Shown one piece after another: positions 48,348-57,709 of a stretch of DNA of 64,000 bases. The translations under genes and the position numbers were made by a program. How positions within the stretch are numbered: position 1 is the stretch's first letter; each line of letters opens with the position of its first letter. The stretch spans positions 124,001-188,000 of the forward strand of contig NZ_JAPMLL010000003.1 of NCBI RefSeq assembly GCF_026410255.1, read 5' to 3'. Under the pieces are notes generated by a model, which worked only from the letters and a program-made list of their open reading frames with translations, was not told where the DNA came from and did no database searches. This DNA is from Xanthomarina sp. F1114. Lineage in GTDB: Bacteria; Bacteroidota; Bacteroidia; Flavobacteriales; Flavobacteriaceae.

Positions 48348-50003
48348 ATGAAAAAAATTTACTTATTATTATTCACTTTTTTAACAGTTTCGTTCTCTTT
48401 TGGACAAGAGCTACTAGTTAATGGAACCTTTGAGTCTTGGGATGATGCAACGACTCCTACAGGCTGGACGCATGTAGAAAATGTAGAGCAAGAAGCTACT
48501 GAGGTACATTCTGGCAGCTATTCTGTAAAACAATCTAGTACTGGTGGAACTAAAGACTTGGGACAAAGAGTTACTGGTATTGTTCCTGGAAACTCTTATA
48601 CTGTAACGGTATGGTATAAAGTGGAGTCTGGTGACGGAACAGACGCTAGAATATGGTCTAAATGGGCTACTGACGGCTCTAATGATCATACAACTGACGC
48701 TGATGTACTCCAAGGCGTAGGACCTGGAGGTTATTTCGATAATAATGGAAATGTTTGGACCGAATATTCGGTAACAGTTACTGCCCCAGCCACTGCTAAC
48801 GAGTTTTATTTTGAAGTTAGAACTTATTCAGGTGCTGTAGTTTATTGGGATGATTTTTCTTTATTCCAAGAAGCTGGTGCTGTACCAACTTTAGGTGTAA
48901 CATCTCCAGCAAACGGAGCAATTATTCCTAGTTCTGATGTTGATGTAGAACTTAGCGTTCAAAACTTTGTAGTTGGAAATCCTGGAACTGGTGCAGATGG
49001 ACATATCCATTATACACTAGATGGCGGGACTGCTGTAATGAAATACGATACAGATCCAATTAGTTTAACTGGATTATCTGCTGGACCTCACACTCTAAAT
49101 GTAGAGTTAGTAGATGATTCTCACCAACCATTAAATCCTGCAGTTACTACTTCTGTTACTTTTGAAGTTATAGTTCCAACTCAAGTTGCAAATTTAACGG
49201 AGTTAAGAGCTGGTACTGTTGGAGATTTTTACCAATTAATGAATTCACCAACTGTAACCTATACAAGAACGAGCAGAAATGCAAAATACATTCAAGATAG
49301 CAGTGGTTCTGCTATTCTTATAGATGATACTGCTGGTGCCATTACTACAACTTTCGCTATTGGTGATGGAATGAGTGGCCTTGTAGGAGAATTAGGAGAG
49401 TTTAATAACGTTTTACAATTCATCCCTTCTACTGATGCCTCTGTAGTTTCTGGGGAAACAATTACACCAGAAATAGTTACTGTTACTGACTTATTAGCTG
49501 GACCAGCACCTTACCAATCTGAATTAGTACAAATAGAATATGCTACTTTTGCTGATGCTGGTGGTACATTCGATGGCTATACAAATTATGACATATCAGA
49601 TCCATCAGGTGGTCCATTAACCTTTAGACCTTTTAACGAAGCTGATTATGTAGGTGGAACAATTCCTTCAGGACAAATTCCTATAACTGGTATTGTTGGA
49701 GAGTATAACGGTGTTGCTCAAATTAGTGCTCGTTCTTTAGATGATTTTGTGTTATCTACAAGCTCTTATGAGTTAGCTAGCTTTAACGTTTATCCAAACC
49801 CTGTTTCTAATGGTTTTGTAAACATTTCTAGTAAAACTAACGAAGTAATTCAAGTAACTGTATTCGACATCCTTGGGAAACAAGTTTTAAATAGCACTGT
49901 AAACAATAATAAACTTAATGTTTCTACATTAAATACTGGAGTTTACATCTTAAAAATTTCTCAAAACGGACAATCAACTACTAAGAAATTAGTGATTAAA
50001 TAA
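48348..50003 (+). CDS. T9SS-exported multidomain adhesin or binding protein
   Basis: Signal peptide (MKKIYLLLFTFLTVSFSFG), then a carbohydrate-binding-module-like jelly roll (LLVNGTFESWDDATTPTGW, VPGNSYTVTVWYKVESGDG, about 20-175), an immunoglobulin-like domain (VTSPANGAIIPSSDVDVELS, with HIHYTLDGGTAVMKYD and GPHTLNVELVDDSHQP, about 180-280), an OB-fold-like domain (DFYQLMNSPTVTYTR through GQIPITGIVGEYN, about 285-465) and a type A sorting domain. The OB-like part resembles DUF5689-type modules. No catalytic site is recognisable. The protein should be exported and anchored on the outer membrane through T9SS; gliding or substrate binding are possible roles. Confidence 0.75.
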   Translation: MKKIYLLLFTFLTVSFSFGQELLVNGTFESWDDATTPTGWTHVENVEQEATEVHSGSYSVKQSSTGGTKDLGQRVTGIVPGNSYTVTVWYKVESGDGTDARIWSKWATDGSNDHTTDADVLQGVGPGGYFDNNGNVWTEYSVTVTAPATANEFYFEVRTYSGAVVYWDDFSLFQEAGAVPTLGVTSPANGAIIPSSDVDVELSVQNFVVGNPGTGADGHIHYTLDGGTAVMKYDTDPISLTGLSAGPHTLNVELVDDSHQPLNPAVTTSVTFEVIVPTQVANLTELRAGTVGDFYQLMNSPTVTYTRTSRNAKYIQDSSGSAILIDDTAGAITTTFAIGDGMSGLVGELGEFNNVLQFIPSTDASVVSGETITPEIVTVTDLLAGPAPYQSELVQIEYATFADAGGTFDGYTNYDISDPSGGPLTFRPFNEADYVGGTIPSGQIPITGIVGEYNGVAQISARSLDDFVLSTSSYELASFNVYPNPVSNGFVNISSKTNEVIQVTVFDILGKQVLNSTVNNNKLNVSTLNTGVYILKISQNGQSTTKKLVIK

Positions 50004-50026
50004 GTCTAAATTTATTAAGACATTTT

Positions 50027-50060
50027 AAAAGCGTTATCAAAATTGGTAACGCTTTTTTAT
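50027..50060 (+). terminator. terminator after the T9SS cargo gene
   Basis: AAAAGCGTTA (50027-50036) pairs with TAACGCTTTT (50047-50056), followed by TTATTTTA. It lies 24 bases after the stop. Confidence 0.8.
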
Positions 50061-50074
50061 TTTACATACTTTTG
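50043..50074 (+). promoter_or_regulatory. promoter of the LuxE-like gene, overlapping a terminator
   Basis: TTG (50043-50045), 21 bases, then TACTTTTG (50067-50074), 20 bases before the ATG at 50094. The TTG lies in the loop of the preceding terminator. Confidence 0.55.
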
Positions 50075-50093
50075 CAAGTAGACTGAATTTTAT

Positions 50094-51074
50094 ATGATAA
50101 ACACAGCAGATATATTTAATATTAAAAATGAAAAGGACTTTGAAAAAACAGCTTTTCAGGTCTTCAAATTTCAGTTTGAACATAATGCTGTATATCGCTC
50201 CTTTTGCGATTTACTTTATAAAAATCCAAGTGATATTAACTCTATAGAAGACATTCCATTTCTTCCTATAGAATTTTTTAAAAGTCATGACATACTTAGC
50301 TCCAAAAAAACTATTGAAAAAACATTTTCAAGCTCTGGAACAACAGGAAGCATAACTAGTAAACACCTTATTACAGATTTAAGCATCTACGAAACTAGTT
50401 TCAATTTAGGCTTTAACCAGTTTTATGGAAGCGTAGAAGACTACACCATTCTGGCTTTACTACCTAGTTATTTAGAGCGCGATGGTTCTTCTTTAATTTA
50501 CATGGTCGATGCTTTAATCAAACAATCTAAAAAGCCTAAAAGTGGATTTTATTTAGACAACCTTTCAGAGTTAAAAGACACACTCCTTCAATTGGAAGCC
50601 CAGGATGAAAAGATACTATTAATAGGGGTTAGCTTTGCTCTTTTAGATTTAGTGGAAAGCTACCAATTTCAGTTAAAAAACACAATTGTAATGGAAACTG
50701 GAGGTATGAAAGGAAGAAGAAAAGAGCTGATAAGAGACGAACTACATGATATTTTAAAAAGTGGTTTTGGTATTGAGCATATTCATAGCGAATATGGCAT
50801 GACGGAGCTGTTAAGTCAAGCTTACTCGACAGGCAAAGGAATTTTTGAATGCTCTAAAAGCATGAAAGTATTTGCTAGAGATACCGAAGATGCCTTAAGT
50901 ATTTTAAAAAACAATAAAACGGGAGGCATTAATATTATAGATTTAGCCAATGTATATTCCTGCTCGTTTATAGCTACTCAAGACTTAGGTCGTGTTTATA
51001 AGGATGGTACTTTTGAGATAATTGGGAGATTTGACAACTCAGATATTAGAGGTTGTAATTTAATGGCTCTATAA
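50094..51074 (+). CDS. LuxE/acyl-protein synthetase-like adenylate-forming protein
   Basis: The 326-residue protein contains TFSSSGTTGSITSKHLI, the phosphate-binding Ser/Thr/Gly loop of adenylate-forming enzymes, and HSEYGMTELLSQAYS, the second core motif seen in LuxE and PaaK-like proteins. The start FKFQFEHNAVYRSFCDLLY is typical of the LuxE acyl-protein synthetase family. Luminous bacteria use LuxE to activate fatty acids; no lux genes are here, so this is a widespread Bacteroidota relative of unknown substrate. It stands alone with its own promoter, ahead of a shared terminator with tyrS. Confidence 0.72.
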   Translation: MINTADIFNIKNEKDFEKTAFQVFKFQFEHNAVYRSFCDLLYKNPSDINSIEDIPFLPIEFFKSHDILSSKKTIEKTFSSSGTTGSITSKHLITDLSIYETSFNLGFNQFYGSVEDYTILALLPSYLERDGSSLIYMVDALIKQSKKPKSGFYLDNLSELKDTLLQLEAQDEKILLIGVSFALLDLVESYQFQLKNTIVMETGGMKGRRKELIRDELHDILKSGFGIEHIHSEYGMTELLSQAYSTGKGIFECSKSMKVFARDTEDALSILKNNKTGGINIIDLANVYSCSFIATQDLGRVYKDGTFEIIGRFDNSDIRGCNLMAL

Positions 51075-51134
51075 TTGCATAACAGCTGTCAACATTGCTA
51101 TTAAAAAACTAAATTTTTATTAAGTTATTGTAAT

Positions 51135-51173
51135 AAATAACAACGTCCCGAAAAAATCGGGACGTTGTTATTT
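51135..51173. terminator. 17-bp perfect hairpin between convergent genes
   Basis: AAATAACAACGTCCCGA (51135-51151) is exactly complementary to 51157-51173 around five A. It ends the LuxE-like gene and tyrS from both sides; its right arm reaches into the tyrS stop codon by two bases. Confidence 0.85.
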
Positions 51174-52479
51174 AAATCGCTTTAATTATATAGGTGTTTT
51201 TCTTCCCTTTATTAAGAATAATATATTTATTGTTTATTAAGTCATCGGTTGTTAAATTATAAGACTCATCTACTTTCTCTTTGTTTACAGATATAGCATT
51301 TTCTTTTAATGCTCGTCTAGCTTCGCTATTGGAGTTTAAGAAACTTGTTTTTGCCGATAAAGCAGCTATCATATCTATTCCTTCTTTTAAATCTGCTTGA
51401 GATATTTTAGCTTGTGGCACGCCTTCAAAAACATCTAAAAAAGTAGCTTCGTCTAATGTTTTAATATCTTCTTTAAACGACTTACTAAAAAGGATGTTTG
51501 ATGCTTTTTCTGCATTTTCAAAATCTGATTTAGAGTGTACAAAAGTTGTTACCTCCTCAGCTAATCGTTTTTGTAACAAACGTAAATGTGGTGTTTGTTT
51601 ATGATCTTCAATTAAGGTTTCAATAGTTTCTTTATCTAAAAAAGTAAATATTTTTATGTATTTCTCAGCATCTTCATCGCTAGTATTCAACCAAAATTGG
51701 TAAAACTTATACACTGAAGTTTTATCTGCATCCAACCAAATATTTCCTCCTTCACTTTTCCCGAATTTAGAACCATCAGCTTTCGTAATCAATGGGCAAG
51801 TCATAGCAAAAGCTTTTGCTTCTACCCCAACATTCATCCGCCTTACTAACTCAGTTCCTGTAGTAATATTACCCCATTGGTCGCTACCTCCCATTTGCAT
51901 TAAACAATTATAGTTTTTATGCAAGTAATAAAAATCGTAACCCTGAATTAATTGGTAAGTAAATTCTGTAAACGACATCCCTACACTTCCTTCTTCGCCA
52001 GAAAAACGTTTTTTAACGGAGTCTTTAGACATCATATAATTTACAGTAATACGCTTTCCAACATCTCTAGCAAAATCTATAAAGGAGAAAGTCTTCATCC
52101 AGTCGTAATTATTAACTAAAACAGGAGCGTTTTTAGTTTTAGAATTGAAGTCTAAAAACCGAGAAAGTACACTTTTTATACCAGCAACATTTTTATTCAA
52201 AGCTTCTTCATCTAACAAATTACGCTCATCGCTTTTCCCAGAAGGATCTCCAATCATTCCTGTAGCACCTCCAACCAAAGCCATTGGTTTATGACCTGCT
52301 TTTTCCAGATGAACTAATAAAATAATAGGAACAAGACTTCCTATATGAAGGGAGTCTGATGTTGGATCAAAGCCTATATACGCTGTGGTACTCTCTTTAC
52401 TCAATTGCTCTTCAGTTCCGGGCATGATATCTTGTACCATACCTCTCCAACGTAGCTCTTCAACAAATTTATTAGCCAT
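51172..52479 (-). CDS. tyrS: tyrosyl-tRNA synthetase
   Basis: Class I synthetase of 435 residues: HIGH-like [19 protein letters not shown], tyrosine-binding [17 protein letters not shown] and [12 protein letters not shown], and the KMSKS-like [13 protein letters not shown]. The C-terminal S4 RNA-binding domain is visible as [19 protein letters not shown]. It charges tRNA-Tyr. The gene is convergent with the LuxE-like gene, and a -7 match lies at 52514-52507. Confidence 0.96.
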   Translation of the reverse strand: MANKFVEELRWRGMVQDIMPGTEEQLSKESTTAYIGFDPTSDSLHIGSLVPIILLVHLEKAGHKPMALVGGATGMIGDPSGKSDERNLLDEEALNKNVAGIKSVLSRFLDFNSKTKNAPVLVNNYDWMKTFSFIDFARDVGKRITVNYMMSKDSVKKRFSGEEGSVGMSFTEFTYQLIQGYDFYYLHKNYNCLMQMGGSDQWGNITTGTELVRRMNVGVEAKAFAMTCPLITKADGSKFGKSEGGNIWLDADKTSVYKFYQFWLNTSDEDAEKYIKIFTFLDKETIETLIEDHKQTPHLRLLQKRLAEEVTTFVHSKSDFENAEKASNILFSKSFKEDIKTLDEATFLDVFEGVPQAKISQADLKEGIDMIAALSAKTSFLNSNSEARRALKENAISVNKEKVDESYNLTTDDLINNKYIILNKGKKNTYIIKAI

Positions 52480-52506
52480 TTTTTCTAGGTTTTAATTTTT
52501 AAGTGG

Positions 52507-52514
52507 CAAAGATA
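52507..52514 (-). promoter_or_regulatory. possible -7 box for tyrS
   Basis: The minus strand reads TATCTTTG, 28 bases before the tyrS ATG. No properly spaced TTG. Confidence 0.4.
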
Positions 52515-52568
52515 AAAATCAATGAATAATTATAGGCTCTTTAAGTAATAATTCTTTACTTTAGTTTT

Positions 52569-53576
52569 ATGATATTAGTTACCGGAGGCACTGGATTGGT
52601 TGGATCGCACTTACTGCTAGAATTGGCATTGAAAAATAAAGCTATAAAAGCTATTTATAGAGATGAAAAAAAACTAACTACCGTAAAAAAGATATTTTCT
52701 TACTATAATAAGAATTCTGAAGAACTCTTTAATAAAATAGAATGGGTTCAAGCTGATTTATTAGACATTCCACTATTAATAGATGCTTTTAAAAACGTAA
52801 AATATGTTTACCACTGTGCTGCTCTTGTTTCTTTTGAACCAAACAAATATCACGAATTACGAAAAACGAATATTGAGGGAACAGCTAATATTGTTAATCT
52901 CTGTGCTTCCAGCCAGGTTGAAAAACTCTGTTATGTAAGTTCTATTGCTACCTTAGGAAAAACTCTTGACAATACAGATGTGGATGAAGACACCATCTGG
53001 AATCCTGAATCCGACAATAGCCTATACGGGATTACAAAATATGGAGCTGAAATGGAAGTTTGGCGTGGTATTCAGGAAGGTTTGAACGCCGTAATTGTTA
53101 ACCCGGGAGTTATACTTGCTCCAGGCATTTGGAACTATGGGAGCGGACATATTTTTAAAAAAGTCTATAATGGCTTAGCATATTACACCGAAGGAACTAC
53201 CGGATATATCGATGTATTTGATGTAGTGAACTCCATGATTCAACTTATGGAAAGTTCTACTAAAAACGAACGTTTTGTTTTAGTGGCAGAGAACCAATCT
53301 TACAAAAATTTTATAATAGAAGTAGCAAATTCTTTACAAGTAAAACGACCTACAAAGAAAGCGAAAGTTTTTCTTTTAAGTATAGCATGGAGAATGGACT
53401 GGCTAAAAAGCAAATTAACAGGAGAAAGAAGGATACTAAGCAAACAGTTGGCTAATACTTTAGTTACAAGCACGACTTACAGTAGTGATAAAATTAAAAC
53501 CCTTTTAGATATTCAGTTTAAGCCTGTAAACAAAAGCATAGAAGAAGTGTCCAAAAAATTTCTGAAAGAACATTAA
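52569..53576 (+). CDS. NAD(P)-dependent epimerase/dehydratase family protein
   Basis: An extended short-chain dehydrogenase of 335 residues: nucleotide loop ILVTGGTGLVGSHLLLELA, VYHCAALVSFEPNKYHEL, NIEGTANIVNLC, and the catalytic YGITKYGAEMEVW (YxxxK). The family includes nucleotide-sugar epimerases, dihydroflavonol reductases and sterol-type dehydrogenases; the substrate is not evident. The last four bases overlap the convergent DUF4296 gene. Confidence 0.85.
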   Translation: MILVTGGTGLVGSHLLLELALKNKAIKAIYRDEKKLTTVKKIFSYYNKNSEELFNKIEWVQADLLDIPLLIDAFKNVKYVYHCAALVSFEPNKYHELRKTNIEGTANIVNLCASSQVEKLCYVSSIATLGKTLDNTDVDEDTIWNPESDNSLYGITKYGAEMEVWRGIQEGLNAVIVNPGVILAPGIWNYGSGHIFKKVYNGLAYYTEGTTGYIDVFDVVNSMIQLMESSTKNERFVLVAENQSYKNFIIEVANSLQVKRPTKKAKVFLLSIAWRMDWLKSKLTGERRILSKQLANTLVTSTTYSSDKIKTLLDIQFKPVNKSIEEVSKKFLKEH

Positions 53577-54028
53577 TTTTTACTCGACGCTTCCTCCTGT
53601 AGCACATTAGTATTGATAAGTGCTTTTGTTGGACGCTTAGTCTTTTTTATAGAATCCAATTTTCTTTCCTCGATTTTTTCTACTTCTAAAGCAGCATCAT
53701 AAATTTCTTTAAGCGTTTTTAAACTGTCGTTAACTTTGCTTATAATATCCTCGTAATCATTTAAGTTGTAAGTATAATACTCGTTACTTGAAATAAATTG
53801 AAGACTATCTATATTATATTTTTGATAAATATATTGATCTGGAACAACACCATTATTTTCCAAAGTTATTTTATTAAGTCCCTTAGCTGAGTTTACTATG
53901 GATACATCTAATAAAATACTTACCATTTTTTCTTTAGAGATTAAATTCTTCGGTTTTTTGCGCTTTTCAAAATTAGAACAAGAGCATACAAAAGCAACCA
54001 ACACTAAAAGGGTTATAAAGTTTTTCAT
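53573..54028 (-). CDS. DUF4296 lipoprotein
   Basis: A lipoprotein signal (MKNFITLLVLVAFVCSC) followed by the DUF4296 core KEKMVSILLDVSIVNSA, YIYQKYNIDSLQFISSNEYY and YEDIISKVNDSLKTLKEIYD, and a Lys/Glu-rich tail. This Bacteroidota-only family has no known function. It sits 11 bases after pyrC in the GT2-pyrC-DUF4296 run, an order that recurs in Flavobacteriaceae. Confidence 0.8.
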   Translation of the reverse strand: MKNFITLLVLVAFVCSCSNFEKRKKPKNLISKEKMVSILLDVSIVNSAKGLNKITLENNGVVPDQYIYQKYNIDSLQFISSNEYYTYNLNDYEDIISKVNDSLKTLKEIYDAALEVEKIEERKLDSIKKTKRPTKALINTNVLQEEASSKN

Positions 54029-54039
54029 TTGTTAGACTT

Positions 54040-55380
54040 TTATCTATTAAAAGTTAGTCTTCTTCCTTGCTTTGAAGCTATAACCTTTGAGTTTTCAAAA
54101 ACCAATTCTCCATTTAATATCGTATGGGTAACTCTAGATCTAAAGGTAGTACCTTCAAATGGCGACCAACCGCATTTATATAAAATATTTTGTTTATTTA
54201 CTGTCCAAGGTTGATTGAGGTTAACAATTACCAAATCGGCAAAATAACCTTCTTTAATAAAGCCTCGTTTTTCAATATCAAATAATATGGCAGGATTATG
54301 ACACATTTTTTCCACAACTTTTTCTAAAGAAATTTGTCCTTTATGATGAGTTTCTAAAATAGCTACTAAAGCATGTTGAACCAATGGACCTCCAGAAGGC
54401 GCTTTGGTATATACATTATTCTTTTCTGCTATGGTATGAGGTGCGTGATCTGTCGCAAGCACATCTATTCTTCCATCTAAAAGCGCTTTCCATAAAGCCT
54501 CTCGGTCTTTAGAAGTTTTAACCGCTGGGTTCCATTTAATTAAAGTTCCTTTACTTTCGTAGTCTTCATCGCTAAACCATAGATGATGCAAACAGACTTC
54601 TGCAGTAATTTTCTTGTCTTTTAACGGAATTTTATTGGTAAACAGTTTGGTTTCTATGGCTGTCGACACATGGAAAACATGTAATCTTGCACCCGTTTTC
54701 TTAGCCAGCTCAATGGCCTTAGAAGATGAAATATAGCAAGCTTTATCACTTCTAATTTGAGGATGAAATTTTATTGGAATATCGTCTCCATATTCATTTT
54801 TATAGTTTTCCAAGTTAGCTTGGATAGTGGCTTCATCTTCGCAGTGTACAGAAATAATCATATCTGTACTAGAAAATATTTTTTCTAAAACCTCTGGATT
54901 ATCCACTAACATATTTCCAGTTGAGGAGCCTAAAAACAATTTTAGCCCGGCAACTTCTTTTGGATTTACCTTTAGTATTTCATCTAAATTATCGTTAGTT
55001 CCGCCAAACATAAACGAGTAATTTGCAGACGAGGTTTCTGAAGCAATTTTAAATTTATCGTTTAAAGCTTCTATTGTCGTTGTTTGCGGGTTGGTATTGG
55101 GCATCTCTATATATGACGTGATTCCACCTGCAATAGCTGCTTTAGATTCGGTTTCTATAGTTGCTTTTTCTGTTAATCCTGGCTCTCTAAAATGCACCTG
55201 ATCATCAATAACTCCAGGAATAACATAATTCCCCTCTGCATCGATTATCTTAACATTAGAAGATTTAGCACTTATAGAATTAGAGATTTCCTTTATAATA
55301 TCATTTTCTACAAGAATATCGCCTTCAAAAATTTCTCCTTCATTAACAATTCTTGCGTTCTTAATCAGTATGGTTTTCAT
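54040..55380 (-). CDS. pyrC: dihydroorotase, class I
   Basis: Pyrimidine synthesis enzyme (carbamoyl-aspartate to dihydroorotate), amidohydrolase fold, 446 residues. GVIDDQVHFREPGLTEKATI is the metal and substrate block, with Gln at the first position of the usual HxH; PNTNPQT, LFLGSSTGNM, VHCED, LHVFHVSTA and ATDHAPHT follow, giving the later His ligands and catalytic Asp. The DDQVHFREPG form is the one I recall from Bacteroidota dihydroorotases, so it is probably active. It begins two bases after the GT2 gene stop. Confidence 0.92.
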   Translation of the reverse strand: MKTILIKNARIVNEGEIFEGDILVENDIIKEISNSISAKSSNVKIIDAEGNYVIPGVIDDQVHFREPGLTEKATIETESKAAIAGGITSYIEMPNTNPQTTTIEALNDKFKIASETSSANYSFMFGGTNDNLDEILKVNPKEVAGLKLFLGSSTGNMLVDNPEVLEKIFSSTDMIISVHCEDEATIQANLENYKNEYGDDIPIKFHPQIRSDKACYISSSKAIELAKKTGARLHVFHVSTAIETKLFTNKIPLKDKKITAEVCLHHLWFSDEDYESKGTLIKWNPAVKTSKDREALWKALLDGRIDVLATDHAPHTIAEKNNVYTKAPSGGPLVQHALVAILETHHKGQISLEKVVEKMCHNPAILFDIEKRGFIKEGYFADLVIVNLNQPWTVNKQNILYKCGWSPFEGTTFRSRVTHTILNGELVFENSKVIASKQGRRLTFNR

Positions 55381-55382
55381 AA

Positions 55383-56108
55383 TTATTTCGGATTGAAAAT
55401 ACTTTTTAACTTCATTTTAATTACACCAAAAATGGCTTCGGAAATAATGCTACCACTCATTTTAGACTTTCCTTTTCTTCTATCTGTAAAAATTACAGGT
55501 ATTTCTACAATTTTAAACTTTTTTAGATAAGCTTTAAATTTCATTTCAATTTGAAAGGCATAGCCTACAAACTCAATATTATCTAAATTTATTGTCTCTA
55601 GTACCTCTCTTTTATAGCATACAAACCCAGCTGTTGTATCCTCAATTTTCATTCGTGTAATAAACCTTACATATTTTGAAGCAAAATACGAGAGCAAAAT
55701 TCTGCTCATAGGCCAATTAACAACATTAACTCCTTTTATATATCTAGAACCTATGGCTACATCTGCATGATTTACATGGCAAGCATTATATAATTTAATT
55801 AAATCGTTTGGATCATGCGAGAAATCGGCATCCATTTCAAAAATATACTTATAGTCCTTTTCTAAGCACCATTTAAATCCGGCAATATAAGCTGTTCCTA
55901 AACCTGTCTTTTTCTTTCGTTCTAAGAGGAATAGTTCGTCTTTAAACTCTTCTTGTAATTCCTTTACTTTTCCACCTGTTAAATCAGGTGAATTATCGTC
56001 TACCACCAAAACATTAAATGCCTTGTTTTGGGAGAATACAGCCCTTATAATCGCTTCTATATTCTCAATTTCATTATAGGTGGGAATAATGACAATTGTG
56101 TCGCTCAT
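55383..56108 (-). CDS. polyprenol monophosphomannose synthase-like GT2
   Basis: A GT2 glycosyltransferase of 241 residues: IIPTYNEIENIEAIIRAVF, VLVVDDNSPDLTGG, the RKKKTGLGTAYIAGFKW loop and the metal motif IFEMDADFSHDPNDL. IEDTTAGFVCYKREVLE and DRRKGKSKMS are typical of Dpm1/Ppm1-like enzymes that transfer a hexose from a nucleotide sugar to polyprenyl phosphate. It has no C-terminal membrane segment. It is the first gene of the GT2-pyrC-DUF4296 operon and is divergent from DUF4271. Confidence 0.85.
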   Translation of the reverse strand: MSDTIVIIPTYNEIENIEAIIRAVFSQNKAFNVLVVDDNSPDLTGGKVKELQEEFKDELFLLERKKKTGLGTAYIAGFKWCLEKDYKYIFEMDADFSHDPNDLIKLYNACHVNHADVAIGSRYIKGVNVVNWPMSRILLSYFASKYVRFITRMKIEDTTAGFVCYKREVLETINLDNIEFVGYAFQIEMKFKAYLKKFKIVEIPVIFTDRRKGKSKMSGSIISEAIFGVIKMKLKSIFNPK

Positions 56109-56215
56109 CGAAAAGTTTATAATTTCAACAAATGTAAACTATTTAAAAGAGATAGTTTTTTAAAAATTCCTTAAAAACTTGAAACAAGTATGAATTTTTA
56201 TAATAATTTTACAAA

Positions 56216-56869
56216 ATGTTACGTCCTGAATTTTCATACGATTTTTTCACTATTTTAATAATAGTAAGCCTTGTATTTGTTGCTGTAACCAAACTGCTAT
56301 TTGAGAAAAGATTTAATCAGTTTACTTCTATTTTAATCAACTCCAGTTACTTAAAAATTTACTCTAAAGATCAACGATTCATAGATTTATTTGATAGTCT
56401 TCTATTTATAAACTTGCTTTTTTCTACGGCAATTTTTAGTTTTATTAGCTATTCTGTGCTTTTTGAACCTTTAGAAATAAGCTATACTTTTATTACAAAA
56501 CTCTGTCTTGGAGTTGGTTCTTTTATATTAATTAAAACACTTGCAGAAAGGCTCTTAGGTAGTCTATTTAATATAGACACTCTGCTAGACAGGTATCTGT
56601 TTCAGAAAACAAGTTACAAGAATTTTTTAGGGCTTGTATTAATACCAATAAATATTATTTTGCTTTATAGCATAAGTCCAAGCAAACCCATAATTCTAAT
56701 AGCTATTGTCTTATTACTACTTATAAATATTATAGGCCTGCTTACTTCTTACAAATCAAATCTTAATTTAATTAAAAGAGACTTTTTCTATTTTATTTTA
56801 TATCTTTGCACACTCGAAATTGGGCCTTATGTAATTTTATATAAGGTTCTTATAGAAACCAAAGTTTAA
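56216..56869 (+). CDS. DUF4271 membrane protein
   Basis: 217 residues with about seven membrane segments (FTILIIVSLVFVAVTKLLF, LLFINLLFSTAIFSFISYSV, FLGLVLIPINIILLYSI, ILIAIVLLLLINIIGLL) and the family pattern YKNFLGLVLIPINI and FYFILYLCTLEIGPYVILYK near the C-terminus. DUF4271 is limited to Bacteroidota and is nearly always next to hemD, as here (13-base gap). Function unknown. Confidence 0.8.
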   Translation: MLRPEFSYDFFTILIIVSLVFVAVTKLLFEKRFNQFTSILINSSYLKIYSKDQRFIDLFDSLLFINLLFSTAIFSFISYSVLFEPLEISYTFITKLCLGVGSFILIKTLAERLLGSLFNIDTLLDRYLFQKTSYKNFLGLVLIPINIILLYSISPSKPIILIAIVLLLLINIIGLLTSYKSNLNLIKRDFFYFILYLCTLEIGPYVILYKVLIETKV

Positions 56870-56882
56870 CACATACTAGCCT

Positions 56883-57632
56883 ATGAAAGTGAAAACAATT
56901 TTAGTGTCTCAACCAGAACCTAAAATAGAAAATTCGCCCTACTTTGATCTCCAAGAAAAGCAAAAAGTTAAAATAGACTTTAGACCTTTTATACATGTCG
57001 AAGGAGTTGATGCCAAAGAAATAAGAATTCAAAAAGTTGATTTAAACAATTACTCAGCAATTATTTTAACCAGTAGAAATGCCGTAGATCATTTTTTTAG
57101 AGTAGCAGAAGAAATGCGCTTTAAAGTCCCTGACTCTATGAAATATTTTTGCCAGTCGGAAGCTGTAGCTTATTACCTTCAAAAGTATGTAGTTTATAGA
57201 AAACGTAAAATTTATGTTGGAAAACGTAATTTTGCTGAGCTTTCGCCTTTAATCAAGAAATACAAAGACGAGACCTTTTTACTGCCTACTACTGATAAAT
57301 TAAAGCCTGAAGTTCCTAAAATTTTAAACGAACTAAACCTTAATTGGAAAATGGCTGTTTTCTATAAAACTGTTATTAGTGACCTGTCTGATTTAGCTAA
57401 TGTTTATTATGACATATTAGTATTCTTTAGCCCATCTGGAATTGATTCTTTATTTCATAACTTCCCAGATTTTCAACAAAAAGACACAAGAATTGCTGTT
57501 TTTGGAAACACAACTATTAAAGCTGCTGAAGAAAAAGGACTAAGAGTTGATATTGCTGCTCCAAGCCCAGAAACACCATCTATGACCATGGCTTTAGAAA
57601 AGTACATTAATGGTGCAAACAAAAAGAAATAA
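56883..57632 (+). CDS. hemD: uroporphyrinogen-III synthase
   Basis: HemD closes and inverts ring D of hydroxymethylbilane in heme synthesis. The protein of 249 residues shows KTILVSQPEPKIENSPYFD, AIILTSRNAVDHFFRVAEE, FLLPTTDKLKPEVPKILNE and ILVFFSPSGIDSLFHNFPD followed by RIAVFGNTTIKAAEEKGL, the two-domain HemD pattern; sequence conservation in this family is low, so the assignment also rests on the DUF4271 neighbour. A bidirectional terminator follows. Confidence 0.85.
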   Translation: MKVKTILVSQPEPKIENSPYFDLQEKQKVKIDFRPFIHVEGVDAKEIRIQKVDLNNYSAIILTSRNAVDHFFRVAEEMRFKVPDSMKYFCQSEAVAYYLQKYVVYRKRKIYVGKRNFAELSPLIKKYKDETFLLPTTDKLKPEVPKILNELNLNWKMAVFYKTVISDLSDLANVYYDILVFFSPSGIDSLFHNFPDFQQKDTRIAVFGNTTIKAAEEKGLRVDIAAPSPETPSMTMALEKYINGANKKK

Positions 57633-57660
57633 ATTGTAGAAAGATAGACGATAAAACAAA

Positions 57661-57691
57661 AAAAGAGCAGTTTACAAACTGCTCTTTTTTG
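57661..57691. terminator. bidirectional terminator after hemD
   Basis: AAAAGAGCAGTTT (57661-57673) pairs perfectly with AAACTGCTCTTTT (57676-57688). T runs follow on both strands, so it ends hemD and the convergent LRR gene. Confidence 0.85.
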
Positions 57692-57709
57692 TTGAGTTTA
57701 ATTAACAAC

